Shown here: positions 9,086 through 18,803 of the stretch, in pieces
Numbering within the stretch: the stretch's first letter is position 1
How the letters are laid out: each line of letters opens with the position of its first letter
Origin: CAYSAD01 sp964428955
Lineage (GTDB): Bacteria > Patescibacteriota > Saccharimonadia > Saccharimonadales > Saccharimonadaceae
Length of the DNA stretch: 64,000 nt
Direction of reading: 5' to 3'
Assembly: GCA_964428955.1 (NCBI GenBank)
Contig: CAYSAD010000002.1
Span: forward strand, 1 to 64,000
Made by a program: the position numbers and the translations under genes
Notes under the pieces: generated by a model
Told to the model about the DNA's origin: nothing
The model's input: only the letters and a program-made list of their open reading frames with translations
Databases searched by the model: none

Positions 9086-9102
9086 TACCGTATACTTAAG
9101 AC

Positions 9103-9906
9103 ATGAAATTATACTCGTGGAACGTCAATGGAATCCGCGCCGTCATCAACAAAGGTGCGTTCCAGAAATTCATGGTCGAGAAACAACCCGATATCCTATG
9201 TCTGCAGGAGACTAAGGCGAAACAGGGTCAAGCCGAAATCGATCTAAGCAGTTACGAGGAGTATTGGAACAGTGCCGACAAAGCCGGCTATAGTGGCACG
9301 GCTATTTTCAGTAAAGTAAAGCCGCTCAGCGTCATTAATGGCTTCACCGATGCCATCGCCGAGAAATATAACTTGGCTGGTGACAGTTATGGCGATCCAA
9401 CCAAAGAGGGCAGGGTGATTTCGGCCGAGTTCGAAAGATTCTGGGTTGTAACCGTCTATACGCCAAACTCCAAGGGTGATCTTTCACGTCTCGGACTACG
9501 CCACAAACAGTGGGATCCGGCTTTTTTAGTGCACCTCAAAGAACTCGAAAAGACCAAGCCAGTATTGTTTTGTGGCGACTTGAACGTGGCACACGGTGAA
9601 ATCGACCTAGCTAACCCCAAAGCCAACGTCGGTAAGCATGGCTTCACAAAGGAAGAACGAGAGGGCTTTGATAACTTTGAGGCAGCCGGCTTCGTCGACA
9701 CACTTCGCCACTTTTTTCCCGACACACCAGCCCTTTATACTTGGTGGACACATTGGGCTAACGCTCGCGCCCGCAATGTCGGCTGGCGGATTGACTATTG
9801 GTTGGCCAGTGCCGGCATCATCGAATCTATCAAGACAGCAGCTATTCACCCTGACATTATGGGGTCTGACCACTGCCCAGTTAGTATCGAGTTAGCCGAC
9901 GAGTAA
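9103..9906 (+). CDS. Exodeoxyribonuclease III family AP endonuclease
   Basis: A 267-residue ExoIII/APE1-type metal-dependent phosphohydrolase that incises DNA at abasic sites in base excision repair. Motifs: SWNVNGIRA (N-terminal Asn), CLQETKA with the metal Glu, GTAIFSK, VYTPNS, CGDLNVAH (catalytic Asp and Asn), TWWTH and C-terminal GSDHCPV (catalytic Asp-His). A TATACT at 9091-9096 ends 6 nt before the ATG, so translation should begin on the first transcribed base. The next gene starts 4 nt after the stop, suggesting an operon. Confidence 0.92.
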   Translation: MKLYSWNVNGIRAVINKGAFQKFMVEKQPDILCLQETKAKQGQAEIDLSSYEEYWNSADKAGYSGTAIFSKVKPLSVINGFTDAIAEKYNLAGDSYGDPTKEGRVISAEFERFWVVTVYTPNSKGDLSRLGLRHKQWDPAFLVHLKELEKTKPVLFCGDLNVAHGEIDLANPKANVGKHGFTKEEREGFDNFEAAGFVDTLRHFFPDTPALYTWWTHWANARARNVGWRIDYWLASAGIIESIKTAAIHPDIMGSDHCPVSIELADE

Positions 9907-9910
9907 TTCC

Positions 9911-10705
9911 ATGAACGACCATCCTTATTGGCAGCGCCAGACCTTAGATAAGCCCTTATTCCCAGATATCGAGTGGAGCAAGCCCCAGCGGCGCGACCAA
10001 GCCGGTAAGCTCGGCATCATCGGTGGCAACAAGCTCGGCTTCGTGGCTGTAGCCGAAGGTTACACTAGCGCACTAGAAACCGGTGTTGGCCAGGTCCGTG
10101 TGTTACTACCTGACGTCCTAAAAAAAGCTGTCCCACCAGCTATGACTGACGTGCTGTTTGGCGCAACCAATCCGTCAGGTGGTCTCGCCAAAGATGCCGC
10201 TAGCGAAATGGAAGCGCTTGGCGTTTGGGCTGACGGCATATTGCTTATTGGCGACGCAGGTCGTAACAGCGAGACAGCTATCATCTACGAGCAATTCCTG
10301 AAAGAGTATCTAGGAAAACTGATTATGACCCGCGACGCAGTGGATCTACTAAAAAACAGCTCGCAGACATTAGTAGAACGGCCCGAAACATTGCTAATTG
10401 TAGCTTTCGCGCAACTACAGAAATTGTTCCAAAGTGTTTACTATCCGAAAATCCTGACCTTCAACATGCAGCTGTCACAGCTGGTCGAGGCACTCCATAA
10501 ATTTACGATTACATACCCGACCGCCATCATGGTTCTTCACCAGGACACGATGGTTGTCGCGGTTAGCGGCGACGTCGTCACTATGCCGTGGCAAAACGCC
10601 ATGGCAATTTGGCGCGGCAGCGTGGCTACTCATGCCGCCAGTTATTGGTTGTGGCATCCGACCGAAACACTGCAGGCCGTAACGACCAGCTTGAATAACG
10701 TGTAG
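9911..10705 (+). CDS. Degenerate NAD(P)H-hydrate dehydratase-like protein
   Basis: A 264-residue protein whose GKLGIIGGNKLGF start and later ADGILLIGDAGRN resemble the ribokinase-fold domain of ADP/ATP-dependent NAD(P)H-hydrate dehydratase (NnrD/YjeF C-terminal). The usual GMGDVLxG catalytic block is reduced to VAVSGDVVTMPW, so activity is doubtful. It follows ExoIII by 4 nt without its own promoter and is followed by tRNA-Leu. The assignment is a fold-level impression. Confidence 0.45.
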   Translation: MNDHPYWQRQTLDKPLFPDIEWSKPQRRDQAGKLGIIGGNKLGFVAVAEGYTSALETGVGQVRVLLPDVLKKAVPPAMTDVLFGATNPSGGLAKDAASEMEALGVWADGILLIGDAGRNSETAIIYEQFLKEYLGKLIMTRDAVDLLKNSSQTLVERPETLLIVAFAQLQKLFQSVYYPKILTFNMQLSQLVEALHKFTITYPTAIMVLHQDTMVVAVSGDVVTMPWQNAMAIWRGSVATHAASYWLWHPTETLQAVTTSLNNV

Positions 10706-10724
10706 CGTAGTACTTTGATGATGT

Positions 10725-10811
10725 TGGTGGGCAAGGGGGGACTTGAACCCCCACTCACTAATGTGAACCAGATTTTGAGTCTAGCGCGTCTACCGATTCC
10801 GCCACTCGCCC
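10725..10811 (-). tRNA. tRNA-Leu (anticodon CAA)
   Basis: The 7-bp acceptor stem GGGCGAG/CTTGCCC has one G-U pair, the anticodon stem CTAGA/TCTGG encloses loop CTCAAAA giving anticodon CAA, and the molecule has a long variable arm and a T arm with GGTTCAAGT. The discriminator is A and CCA is encoded (10725-10727). It decodes UUG. Length is 87 nt, as expected for a class II tRNA. Confidence 0.95.
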
Positions 10812-10913
10812 ATGAACATCGTCAAACTATCAATTTGCAGTGGTCCACACGCCAGAGCGCGGGACGAACTCTCCGATGTATTGTATACTAAAAGGAAATA
10901 GGAATCTATAGAT

Positions 10914-12029
10914 ATGCGCCCCGATGACCCCCATCACAAGCCAACCCACGCTTCACCCGACCAGGCTGATGCGGCCCTTGATATCGTCCGTCATCAAGTT
11001 GATGCGGCGTTTGGTGCTTCTTTGGCACCAAATGATGAATACCAGTCTCACGATGCGACACAAACCCAATTATCAGACGAATGGCAGCAGTACCACAGCG
11101 CTTGGCAAGATTATTACCAGAAATATTATGAGCGCTATTACGTTCACCATATTCACAAGACTCGGCGAGAACTAGCGGCGCAACCAACCGAACAAAAGCA
11201 GCCTGAAGTTCATAGTAGTGACTTGGGCGCGCCACTTGATAAAGATGCCGCACTTAGCGAACTCAAGCAATCACTTATAACATCCGTCCAGAATAAAGCC
11301 GAGACGGTCCGTGGTAGTCGCCACTTCGTGCCGATCACAGCCGCCGTGGTCGTCATGCTACTCTTTGGTTTTCTACAATACAACCAAGTTCTGATCGCTA
11401 ACGTTCGCGCCTATGTCAGCCCCGGTGCGGTCGATCCGCAAAATATCATCGTCGATCCGTCGACCTCAACTAAAGTTGACCCCACCTCAACTCAGGTACT
11501 AATTCCGAAAATCAACGTCGACGTGCCGGTTGATTACAGCGCCACGCCCGACTACAAGTCCCAGATGGCTGCCATGAAAGACGGTCTGGCCTACTTCGGT
11601 ATCCCTGGCGCCGACAGTAAACCTGGACAAATCGGTAACACGCCAATCGCTGGCCACTCCAGTAACGACGTACTCGATCGTGGTAATTATAAATTCATCT
11701 TCGCTCAGCTCGATAAACTCAACAAAGGCGATACTATTTACGCCAGTTACAAAGGTACCCGTTACACCTATGTCGTTACTAAAAAGCAAGTCGTCAAACC
11801 GACCGACATTGACGCTTTGGTTTACGACAATGGAAAACCTATGCTGACCCTGATTACCTGCACACCACTCGGCACAGCACTCAACCGATTGCTCGTTAGC
11901 GCCGAACAAGTTAATCCGAGTCCGAGTGCCGCCACTAAAGCTCCGACCGGTAGCGCCAGCTCACAAACAGCCATCGACATGCCTGGCACCGCACCAACGT
12001 TCTTCGAACGATTATTTGGCTGGCTCTAG
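10914..12029 (+). CDS. Sortase family transpeptidase
   Basis: A 371-residue membrane-anchored sortase. The N-terminal 135 residues are polar, Gln/His/Tyr-rich and presumably cytoplasmic. One TM helix (about 138-158) is followed by the extracellular sortase beta barrel with His248 (IAGHSSND), Cys316 (LITCTP) and Arg325 (ALNRLLV). Sortases link sorting-signal proteins to the wall or polymerise pili; no LPXTG substrate is seen nearby. The promoter TATACT (10884-10889) gives a leader of about 18 nt with AGGA. The long soluble N-terminus is unusual. Confidence 0.88.
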   Translation: MRPDDPHHKPTHASPDQADAALDIVRHQVDAAFGASLAPNDEYQSHDATQTQLSDEWQQYHSAWQDYYQKYYERYYVHHIHKTRRELAAQPTEQKQPEVHSSDLGAPLDKDAALSELKQSLITSVQNKAETVRGSRHFVPITAAVVVMLLFGFLQYNQVLIANVRAYVSPGAVDPQNIIVDPSTSTKVDPTSTQVLIPKINVDVPVDYSATPDYKSQMAAMKDGLAYFGIPGADSKPGQIGNTPIAGHSSNDVLDRGNYKFIFAQLDKLNKGDTIYASYKGTRYTYVVTKKQVVKPTDIDALVYDNGKPMLTLITCTPLGTALNRLLVSAEQVNPSPSAATKAPTGSASSQTAIDMPGTAPTFFERLFGWL

Positions 12030-13486
12030 CCAAGAATCAGCAGGACACGTTGCAAAGCAAAACCAGTCTTGGTTTTACCGATGCTATACAGATATTTGCC
12101 ATTCGGTGACAATGTCACATCAAAGCCTGTCGCGATCGTACCAATCGTATGTTTATTGGCGCCATCAAACTCGCGCACACTGAGTTGACTGGAGCGATCC
12201 GACCACACCATATAATCATCTAACCAATGTAACTTGTCCGGAGTAGTCGTGCCATCTAATGTAACCTTGTCTGACGTAGCATTGGTTTCTAAGTCATAAC
12301 TACGGAATGTCGCACCATGCTGAGCCACCACAAAACGGCTTTCGCCACTTAACTGCAGCCACTCCACATCATCGCTGAGTGGCAATGTCGCTGAAACCGA
12401 CAGTTTATCGGCTTCGGTCTGCTTATTTGGAAATTGGCCCTGATAGATTGTCGTGTCAGAATTGTTACTGATCGCCACGACATCATCATGGAAGTAATGA
12501 CCAGCCACGATATGAAAAGCTGTCTTCGGTTGATCGTTAGTCGCTAGGACAACTGGTGTTTGGCCGTCTTTGACAATACCGGCACTGCGCAATCCCGTTT
12601 TACTATCAGGTAGCGTAATGTAGCTAATGACATCATCAGAGAAAACCGAAAACTCGCTAACGTCCGTTACCAGCGGGCTAGATATCGTACCGTCGCTTAG
12701 ATTTATTTTACGCACATCGTTATTGATGAGTGCGAAGAAGGACGAACCATTACTACTCGCGAAGTCAACCGCCTTGATAGGAACATCGAGTTCTTTCGTC
12801 ACGTCGACCGCTTGCGCCGCACTATCAGTGTCGACCACGATCCATTCGTCTTGTGTACCGACGGTGTGACGTACGAGCAAATAACGACCGTCTTTATCCC
12901 AGCGGACTAATTTGAAATCGTGCTGGTCGGTTTTTTTCACCGCTGCTTGATAGTCAACAGTAGGAATCGTCACATTACGATCCGTAACATCATCACGCGT
13001 CAGATCATAAAGACCAATGACTGGTTTGCTACTATCTTGAATGACCGCGTAATGATCGCGATCTGGTGCCGCTAAACCACCGCTGACATGGGGCAATGAT
13101 GCAACGATTTCCGACTCTAACTTCTGTGGAATCAATCGAGCATAGTTAAGCCAAGTCAGCGTACCTGCCGTAATAGTGACCGTCTTGTGCCATGCATTGT
13201 AGCCATCACGCTGCATGGTAAACTCGTGCGCACCTGGGAGCACAGTGGTCTTGCTCGGCGTCGTTGATGACAACAACTGCCCATCAACTGCTACCTGAGC
13301 TTTGCTAGGCTTTGAAACGAACTGCACCAGACCACTCTGCTCGACGTAGCCGGAATCGAATCGATAGCCAAGCATATACAATAATGCGATTGCCACGATC
13401 GTTATGACAGTAACGGTCATCAAGCTGTAGACGAGAATCCGCGTAAAGATTTCACGGCGTTTGGAAGGTTGGTGATACATAGTCAT
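12026..13486 (-). CDS. PEGA-domain membrane protein with beta-propeller-like region
   Basis: A 486-residue protein: short cytoplasmic N-terminus, TM helix (about 17-40), then a PEGA module (QVAVDGQLLSSTTPSKTTVLPGAHEFTMQRDGY) and about 360 residues of repeating strand segments that look like a propeller. PEGA proteins are surface proteins common in Saccharibacteria. TATACT (minus strand, 13492-13497) ends 5 nt before the ATG at 13486; an in-frame ATG at 13480 would leave a 5-nt leader and is equally possible. It overlaps the sortase tail by 4 nt. Confidence 0.75.
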   Translation of the reverse strand: MTMYHQPSKRREIFTRILVYSLMTVTVITIVAIALLYMLGYRFDSGYVEQSGLVQFVSKPSKAQVAVDGQLLSSTTPSKTTVLPGAHEFTMQRDGYNAWHKTVTITAGTLTWLNYARLIPQKLESEIVASLPHVSGGLAAPDRDHYAVIQDSSKPVIGLYDLTRDDVTDRNVTIPTVDYQAAVKKTDQHDFKLVRWDKDGRYLLVRHTVGTQDEWIVVDTDSAAQAVDVTKELDVPIKAVDFASSNGSSFFALINNDVRKINLSDGTISSPLVTDVSEFSVFSDDVISYITLPDSKTGLRSAGIVKDGQTPVVLATNDQPKTAFHIVAGHYFHDDVVAISNNSDTTIYQGQFPNKQTEADKLSVSATLPLSDDVEWLQLSGESRFVVAQHGATFRSYDLETNATSDKVTLDGTTTPDKLHWLDDYMVWSDRSSQLSVREFDGANKHTIGTIATGFDVTLSPNGKYLYSIGKTKTGFALQRVLLILG

Positions 13487-13569
13487 ATTCTAGTATAGCC
13501 TAAAGCGACTTGCAAAATACTACATGGATGACTACTATATAAAGTAATTGCACAGCACGAAAGGGGAGT

Positions 13570-14490
13570 ATGGGTAAAGCGCAGACAGTAACGATTAACG
13601 GCAAGCAATACGATGCACTTACCGGTATGCCGGTTAGTGTGAAGCTGGCCGCGACCAAAACCAGCCTGCCTTCGTCACATATCCACAGTACAGCCCAAAA
13701 ATCGAGCACCTTGAACCGTAAGGTCGTTGGCAAACACCAACCAGCCATGCCAGTTCATTCCACGATCGTTCACCCGCAGATTGTCAAGCATCCGCAGGTA
13801 TCGAAATTTGCTAAACCGGCCACTCGACCGGTAAGCGCATCTAAACAAATGATGGATATCGCACCAGTTCGCCATCCACTAGTTGAAAAGGTTCAGCAAA
13901 CCCAAAAAGCTCGTAAGCAAGCCGCCGCTCCAATCGCACACGTGCCAGCGACTACACAAAAAGAACAAGCGATCGTAAAAGCACTCAACAACTCTAAAAA
14001 GCAGTCCGTCAAAAAGCAGTCCGTCAAAAAGCGCTTTCCACGCATTTTTAGCGTGGCAAGCGCCAGCCTGGCTGTTCTACTACTAGCGGGCTATCTGACT
14101 TACATCAACATGCCGACGCTATCAATTAAAGTTGCGGCTGTCCGCTCGGGAATTGATGCTAGCTATCCTGGCTATCGGCCAAGTGGCTACAGCCTGGATG
14201 GCCCGATTGCCTACAATGACGGTTCAGTTAGCATGCGCTTCGCCGCTAACGCTGGACCGCAAAATTTTGTGGTCGGCGAACAAGCCAGTAGCTGGGACTC
14301 CAGCGCTGTGCTTGAGAATTATGTTACACCAAAGACAGGGGACAACTATGTCACTTATAGTGACGGTGGTCTGACAATTTACACCTTTAATGGTGACGCC
14401 GCCTGGGTTAATGATGGTATTCTCTATACGATTAGTGGTGACGCGCCACTCTCAAACGATCAAGTCCGTCGTATCGCGACAAGTCTATAG
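13570..14490 (+). CDS. Membrane protein with basic disordered N-terminus and DUF4367-like C-terminus
   Basis: A 306-residue protein: about 155 residues of Lys/His/Pro/Gln-rich disordered sequence (isoelectric, possibly nucleic-acid or envelope binding), one TM helix (about 160-180), and an outer domain of about 125 residues ending GLTIYTFNGDAAWVNDG..., similar to DUF4367. A 15-nt stretch coding KKQSV is tandemly duplicated at 13997-14026. Translation starts after an AGGGGAG site, so this is a Shine-Dalgarno gene. Function unknown. Confidence 0.6.
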   Translation: MGKAQTVTINGKQYDALTGMPVSVKLAATKTSLPSSHIHSTAQKSSTLNRKVVGKHQPAMPVHSTIVHPQIVKHPQVSKFAKPATRPVSASKQMMDIAPVRHPLVEKVQQTQKARKQAAAPIAHVPATTQKEQAIVKALNNSKKQSVKKQSVKKRFPRIFSVASASLAVLLLAGYLTYINMPTLSIKVAAVRSGIDASYPGYRPSGYSLDGPIAYNDGSVSMRFAANAGPQNFVVGEQASSWDSSAVLENYVTPKTGDNYVTYSDGGLTIYTFNGDAAWVNDGILYTISGDAPLSNDQVRRIATSL

Positions 14491-14507
14491 GAGGGACTCA
14501 TCCCTCC
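14490..14507 (+). terminator. Hairpin overlapping the stop codon
   Basis: GGAGGGA (14490-14496) and TCCCTCC (14501-14507) form a 7-bp stem with loop CTCA; its first base is the last base of the TAG stop. No T-run follows. Confidence 0.5.
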
Positions 14508-14584
14508 ACTGTGTTTCGAAATCAATGCGAAGCTGCAGTTCCTCCCCTAAAGCTCAGCTAACACCTCGTCGTCAACCTCTGTTA

Positions 14585-14593
14585 TGCTACAAT
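14585..14593 (+). promoter_or_regulatory. Extended -10 that decides the gltX start
   Basis: TGC TACAAT. The in-frame ATG at 14592 lies inside this hexamer, whereas the ATG at 14601 sits at the predicted +2, so 14601 is the start. Confidence 0.75.
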
Positions 14594-14600
14594 GATTAAG

Positions 14601-16037
14601 ATGACTGTACGTACTCGTTTCGCACCTAGCCCGACTGGTTTTATACACATGGGCAATCTTCGGACCGCTTTGTTCGCTTATCTCGTAGCTCGTCACGCTG
14701 ATGGTGAATTTATCGTCCGGTTGGAAGATACTGATAAAAACAGGGAAGTCGCAGGTTCAGCCGAACATATCTTACAATGCCTAGCGATACTTGGTGTTGA
14801 CTATGACGAGGGAGTTGAAAAGGGCGGCCCGTACGCGCCCTATAAACAATCTGATCGACTTGAAATCTATAAACGCTGGGCTAATAAGTTGATTGATAAC
14901 GGTCGCGCCTACGCAGATCCATACTCGCCCGAGGAGATTCAGGTGTTTCGCAATCAAGCAAAGGTAAATAAAAAAGCTTTCCTTTACCGTGAACATCGAC
15001 CGGAAAACCCGCCGACTTGGAATGGTGACACACCGCTGCGTTTCAAGTCTGACCCGAAAGCATACGACTGGCACGACCTAGTCATGGGTGATCTTTCGAC
15101 TGGTCCAGAAGTCATCGACGATTTCGTCCTGATGAAGTCCGACGGCTACCCGACCTATAATTTCGCCCATATCGTCGATGACGCCGAAATGAACATCACC
15201 CACGTTATCCGCGGCCAGGAATTTATTTCATCACAGCCGAATTATCTGAATCTTTACGAAGCACTCGAGATTGAACGTCCGATCTTCGCGACGATGCCGC
15301 ACATTTTAGCCGAAACTGGTGGCAAGAAACTCGGTAAGCGCGATGGTGCGAAAGATGTGCTTGATTACGTTCGCGACGGCTATTTGCCCGAGACATTGCT
15401 CAGTTTTATCGCGACACTCGGCTGGAATGATGGCACCGAGCAAGAGATATTCACAAAAAGCGAATTGATTGAAAAATTCAGCTTGGACCGTGTCCAACGT
15501 TCCGGCGCACGCTTCGACGATAAACGGCTGCTCTGGATGAACGGCCAGATTATCCGCACGTTATCGCTCGATGAACTGACGGACCGTGTTCAAGATTTTT
15601 GGCCGGACAGTGCCAAGACCAGCACCGAAGAACATCGGCGGACTATTCTAGGTATGGTCCAGGATCGACTCAAAACGCTGACCGACCTCCCACTAATTAC
15701 TGATTATTTTTTCACCGAGCCAACACCAGACTGGTTAATGGTGGAAGACAATAAGCAATTGAAAAACATTCACCGCGCCGATCTTACAACACTGCTAGCT
15801 GAAGCCAGCAGTGCGCTTGAGTCCGCCGCTGATTTCACATCTACAGGCCTGAGCGACACACTAAACCAATTACTTGAAACTACCGGTCAAAAACCAGGTG
15901 TTCTATTTAGTATCATTCGGCTAGCCGTCAGCTGGTCACCATTCAGTCCGGCCTTGCCCGACACATTGGCAACACTTGGCAAAGAGACCGTCCTCGGACG
16001 GCTACAAAAAGCTATCGAGACTGCCACCAGTAGCTAA
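14601..16037 (+). CDS. gltX: Glutamyl-tRNA synthetase
   Basis: A class I aminoacyl-tRNA synthetase of 478 residues (family about 470-490) charging tRNA-Glu, and in organisms lacking glutaminyl-tRNA synthetase also tRNA-Gln. It opens MTVRTRFAPSPTGFIHMGNLRTA, with the HIGH-equivalent HMGN, then VRLEDTDKNR. The KMSKS-equivalent reads KLGKRDGAKD, with Gly where Ser is usual (KLSKR). The transcript is predicted leaderless. The tRNA-Glu gene is about 3.3 kb downstream. Confidence 0.95.
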   Translation: MTVRTRFAPSPTGFIHMGNLRTALFAYLVARHADGEFIVRLEDTDKNREVAGSAEHILQCLAILGVDYDEGVEKGGPYAPYKQSDRLEIYKRWANKLIDNGRAYADPYSPEEIQVFRNQAKVNKKAFLYREHRPENPPTWNGDTPLRFKSDPKAYDWHDLVMGDLSTGPEVIDDFVLMKSDGYPTYNFAHIVDDAEMNITHVIRGQEFISSQPNYLNLYEALEIERPIFATMPHILAETGGKKLGKRDGAKDVLDYVRDGYLPETLLSFIATLGWNDGTEQEIFTKSELIEKFSLDRVQRSGARFDDKRLLWMNGQIIRTLSLDELTDRVQDFWPDSAKTSTEEHRRTILGMVQDRLKTLTDLPLITDYFFTEPTPDWLMVEDNKQLKNIHRADLTTLLAEASSALESAADFTSTGLSDTLNQLLETTGQKPGVLFSIIRLAVSWSPFSPALPDTLATLGKETVLGRLQKAIETATSS

Positions 16038-16078
16038 ACACATCGCGTAGACATAAGCAGTTTGCTATAATACGACAC

Positions 16079-17164
16079 ATGAACCGTATCATGATGCCGC
16101 TACGTGCACTTGGCCGCCAAATGAAGACGCATCCAAAACGATCGCTGATTTTCGGTGGCCTAGCATTATTTATTATCGCTGGCGCAACGACGTACGCTAT
16201 CCTTAATCTCAATCGACATGAACCTGAGCCACCGGTAGCAAGTGTACCAGTCCAACCCAAACCACAACCGGCGCCAATTTATTACTCTCCTTTAACCGGC
16301 TTAAGAGTTAAAAGTGAAGCCGCTACCAAACAAGCCGTTACGGCCATCATGATCGAAAATAGCCCTGACGCACGGCCGCAATCGGGCCTAAAAGACGCTG
16401 GTGTCGTTTACGAAGCCATCGCTGAAGGTGGCATCACACGCTTCCTCACCTTACATCAACAAGACAAACCCCAAATAATCGGCCCAGTCCGCAGCGTACG
16501 CCCCTACTTCATAGACTGGCTAGCGCCGTATAACGCCAGTGTGGCGCATGTAGGTGGCAGCTACGAAGCACTCAAGATGGTCAGGAACGGTAGTTTCCGT
16601 GACATCGACCAGTTCTTTAATGCTAACTCGTATTGGCGCTCGACCGACCGCTACGCACCGCACAACGTCTATACCAGCTTCAAGAAACTCGACGCGCTTA
16701 ATAAATCAAAAGGTTACACTACTTCGCAATTCATCGGCTTCGCGCGGACCGATGGCAAAGCAGCCGAGAAACTGACCGCTAGCAAAGTAACGATAAATCT
16801 TTCAGGTCCTCTGTTTAATACCAGCTACAGCTACGATAAAACACACAATTATTATAAGCGTTCGATGGCTGGCGTTGCCCACAAAGACCGTGAAAAAGGC
16901 CAGATTACTCCGAGTGTCGTCATCGCTATGCACGTTAAAGAGAATACTCTCTCCGATGGCAGTCATCAGGAAATCACTACTAGCGGCTCAGGCAAGGCGA
17001 CAATTTTCCAAAATGGCGTTGCTATGAATGTCATTTGGAAAAAGGCCAGCCAGAAAAGCCCGCTACGATTTGTCGACAAGACCGGTAAAGATGTCCCGCT
17101 AGTGCGCGGCCAAACCTGGATTGCCGCCGTGCCAGATGGCCAGGGTGGTGTTTCATGGAAATAA
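16079..17164 (+). CDS. DUF3048 (YerB-like) membrane-anchored protein
   Basis: A 361-residue protein with an N-terminal TM anchor (about 22-44), a Pro-rich linker and a DUF3048 domain: YSPLTGLRV, AIMIENSPDARPQSGL, VVYEAIAEGGITRFLTL, IGPVRSVRPY. YerB-type proteins are extracellular and their biochemical role is unknown. The extended -10 TGC TATAAT (16063-16071) ends 7 nt before ATG, giving a 1-nt leader. Its last 10 nt overlap the histidine kinase start, so the two are translationally coupled; a sensory partnership is inferred. Confidence 0.85.
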   Translation: MNRIMMPLRALGRQMKTHPKRSLIFGGLALFIIAGATTYAILNLNRHEPEPPVASVPVQPKPQPAPIYYSPLTGLRVKSEAATKQAVTAIMIENSPDARPQSGLKDAGVVYEAIAEGGITRFLTLHQQDKPQIIGPVRSVRPYFIDWLAPYNASVAHVGGSYEALKMVRNGSFRDIDQFFNANSYWRSTDRYAPHNVYTSFKKLDALNKSKGYTTSQFIGFARTDGKAAEKLTASKVTINLSGPLFNTSYSYDKTHNYYKRSMAGVAHKDREKGQITPSVVIAMHVKENTLSDGSHQEITTSGSGKATIFQNGVAMNVIWKKASQKSPLRFVDKTGKDVPLVRGQTWIAAVPDGQGGVSWK

Positions 17165-18690
17165 AAGGCCCAGTTAAATTCGTACGTAGTTATTGGCAAC
17201 TATACCGTCAGCGGTCTCTTTTTTTAATTATCAGCATGCAGATTATCACGGCGCTGGTGGTCGCATTAGCATTGGCAATTGTCGGTTTGGTACATATCGA
17301 TGATCTTGGCTTTATCGTACTGATGATTGCTATCGTCGCTAGCTCAATCGGAATTAACGTGCTGGTATTCTCAATCACCAGTGAGCCGTTACATATGCTG
17401 GCGAACGCCTTGACGCACGTCGCCGGTGAGCAGACCACCACGACACCACCTAACCCTAACGCCACACGCTATGAAAAGAACGGCCTGAAACCACTCTTAC
17501 AACTTATTTATGAACTAAGCAGTAACCAGCAAGAAGTGAAGGCAAACGAAAAGGAAGAAGCTGAAACACTTGATTTTTCTACCATCCTGAACGAAACGTC
17601 AACCGCTATAATTTTCATGGACACCGACGGCAAAGTCGTCTACGCCAACAAAGCTGCACCAGTAAAAGTAACCGCCGATGGAGGCATGGAACTGGATATC
17701 GTTATCGATAACGACCCGTCAGTAGTTGAGTGGCTAAAAGATTTGAACGAGACCAACATCCACGCTGAACGGACCTGGAAGCGCATCGCCAACAAACTGC
17801 CAGGCGGGGAAGACCGGCGACTGTTCGATATGGTAGCATCGTACCAAAATGGCAGCGAAATCCCCGTTGTCTTGACGCTGATCGAACGGACTGATGACTA
17901 CCTACCGGAGGACAACGAACTCGATTTCATTTCGTTTGCCGCTCACGAGCTACGCGGCCCGATTACGGTTATCAGGGGTTACCTCGATACGTTGCATGAA
18001 GAGCTGAAACCAGGTTTGGAAGACGAACAAATAGAACTATTCAACCGTCTGACCGTTTCGGCCAACCGACTGTCGAGCTACGTCAATAACATCTTGAACG
18101 CTGCCAAATTCGATCGTCGTCATCTGCGCGTTTATCTGAATGAAGAAAAAGTAAGTGATATTTATCAGACGATCGGCGACGACATGCGTCTGCGAGCAGC
18201 TACTCAACAACGTAATTTAACAGTTGATATTCCAACATCGTTACCAACCGTTGCCGCCGACAAAGCCAGTATCGGTGAGGTTATTGGTAACCTGGTAGAC
18301 AACGCCATCAAGTACAGCAACGAGGGTGGTACGGTCGCACTCAGCGCACGAGCGGTGGGCGACACGGTTGAAGTCAGCGTCAGTGATCAGGGTATCGGCA
18401 TGCCAGGCAACGTCGTTAGCAATCTATTCGCCAAGTTCTACCGGTCACACCGATCACGTGAAACGGTTGCCGGTACGGGTATCGGTCTCTATATCTGCAA
18501 AGCTATCGTCGAATCGCATGGCGGCGAAATCAGCGTCCGCAGCGTTGAAGGTGAGGGCTCAACCTTTAGCTTTACCTTACCGATTTACGCGACGGTTGCT
18601 GAGAAATTGAAAGCTAGCCATAATAGCAACGAAGAGTTGATCCAACATCACGACGGTTGGATCAAAAATCACGGATCATTCAGGGGATAA
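17155..18690 (+). CDS. Membrane sensor histidine kinase (PAS-HisKA-HATPase)
   Basis: A 511-residue kinase: two TM helices (about 22-42 and 50-71) with a very short external loop, a PAS-like domain (about 140-235), HisKA with phospho-His in FAAHELRGPITV (about residue 263), and HATPase with N box NLVDNAIKY, SDQGIGMP and GTGIGLYICK. The short loop suggests sensing within the membrane or in the cytoplasm, or through the coupled DUF3048 protein. A receiver-only regulator lies 113 nt downstream under its own promoter. Confidence 0.88.
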   Translation: MEIKGPVKFVRSYWQLYRQRSLFLIISMQIITALVVALALAIVGLVHIDDLGFIVLMIAIVASSIGINVLVFSITSEPLHMLANALTHVAGEQTTTTPPNPNATRYEKNGLKPLLQLIYELSSNQQEVKANEKEEAETLDFSTILNETSTAIIFMDTDGKVVYANKAAPVKVTADGGMELDIVIDNDPSVVEWLKDLNETNIHAERTWKRIANKLPGGEDRRLFDMVASYQNGSEIPVVLTLIERTDDYLPEDNELDFISFAAHELRGPITVIRGYLDTLHEELKPGLEDEQIELFNRLTVSANRLSSYVNNILNAAKFDRRHLRVYLNEEKVSDIYQTIGDDMRLRAATQQRNLTVDIPTSLPTVAADKASIGEVIGNLVDNAIKYSNEGGTVALSARAVGDTVEVSVSDQGIGMPGNVVSNLFAKFYRSHRSRETVAGTGIGLYICKAIVESHGGEISVRSVEGEGSTFSFTLPIYATVAEKLKASHNSNEELIQHHDGWIKNHGSFRG

Positions 18691-18803
18691 GATACCTCAC
18701 TTATGAGACAGATCTATGGTTTTTCTCATCACGCCAATCACGGAATAAATACGTCGGTCGCTCGGACTGCTCTTTTCCCTTGAATATGAGGTATAATACG
18801 CTT

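Noticed and set aside
13500..13748. Minus-strand open frame opposite the DUF4367-like gene
   Set aside because: Shadow of the plus-strand gene, which has a clear AGGGGAG site and sensible domain structure.
13997..14026. 15-nt tandem duplication coding KKQSV
   Set aside because: A small in-frame duplication in a disordered region, most likely replication slippage.
14592..14600. gltX start at the upstream ATG
   Set aside because: This ATG lies inside the extended -10, so it cannot be on the mRNA; ATG 14601 fits the family start.
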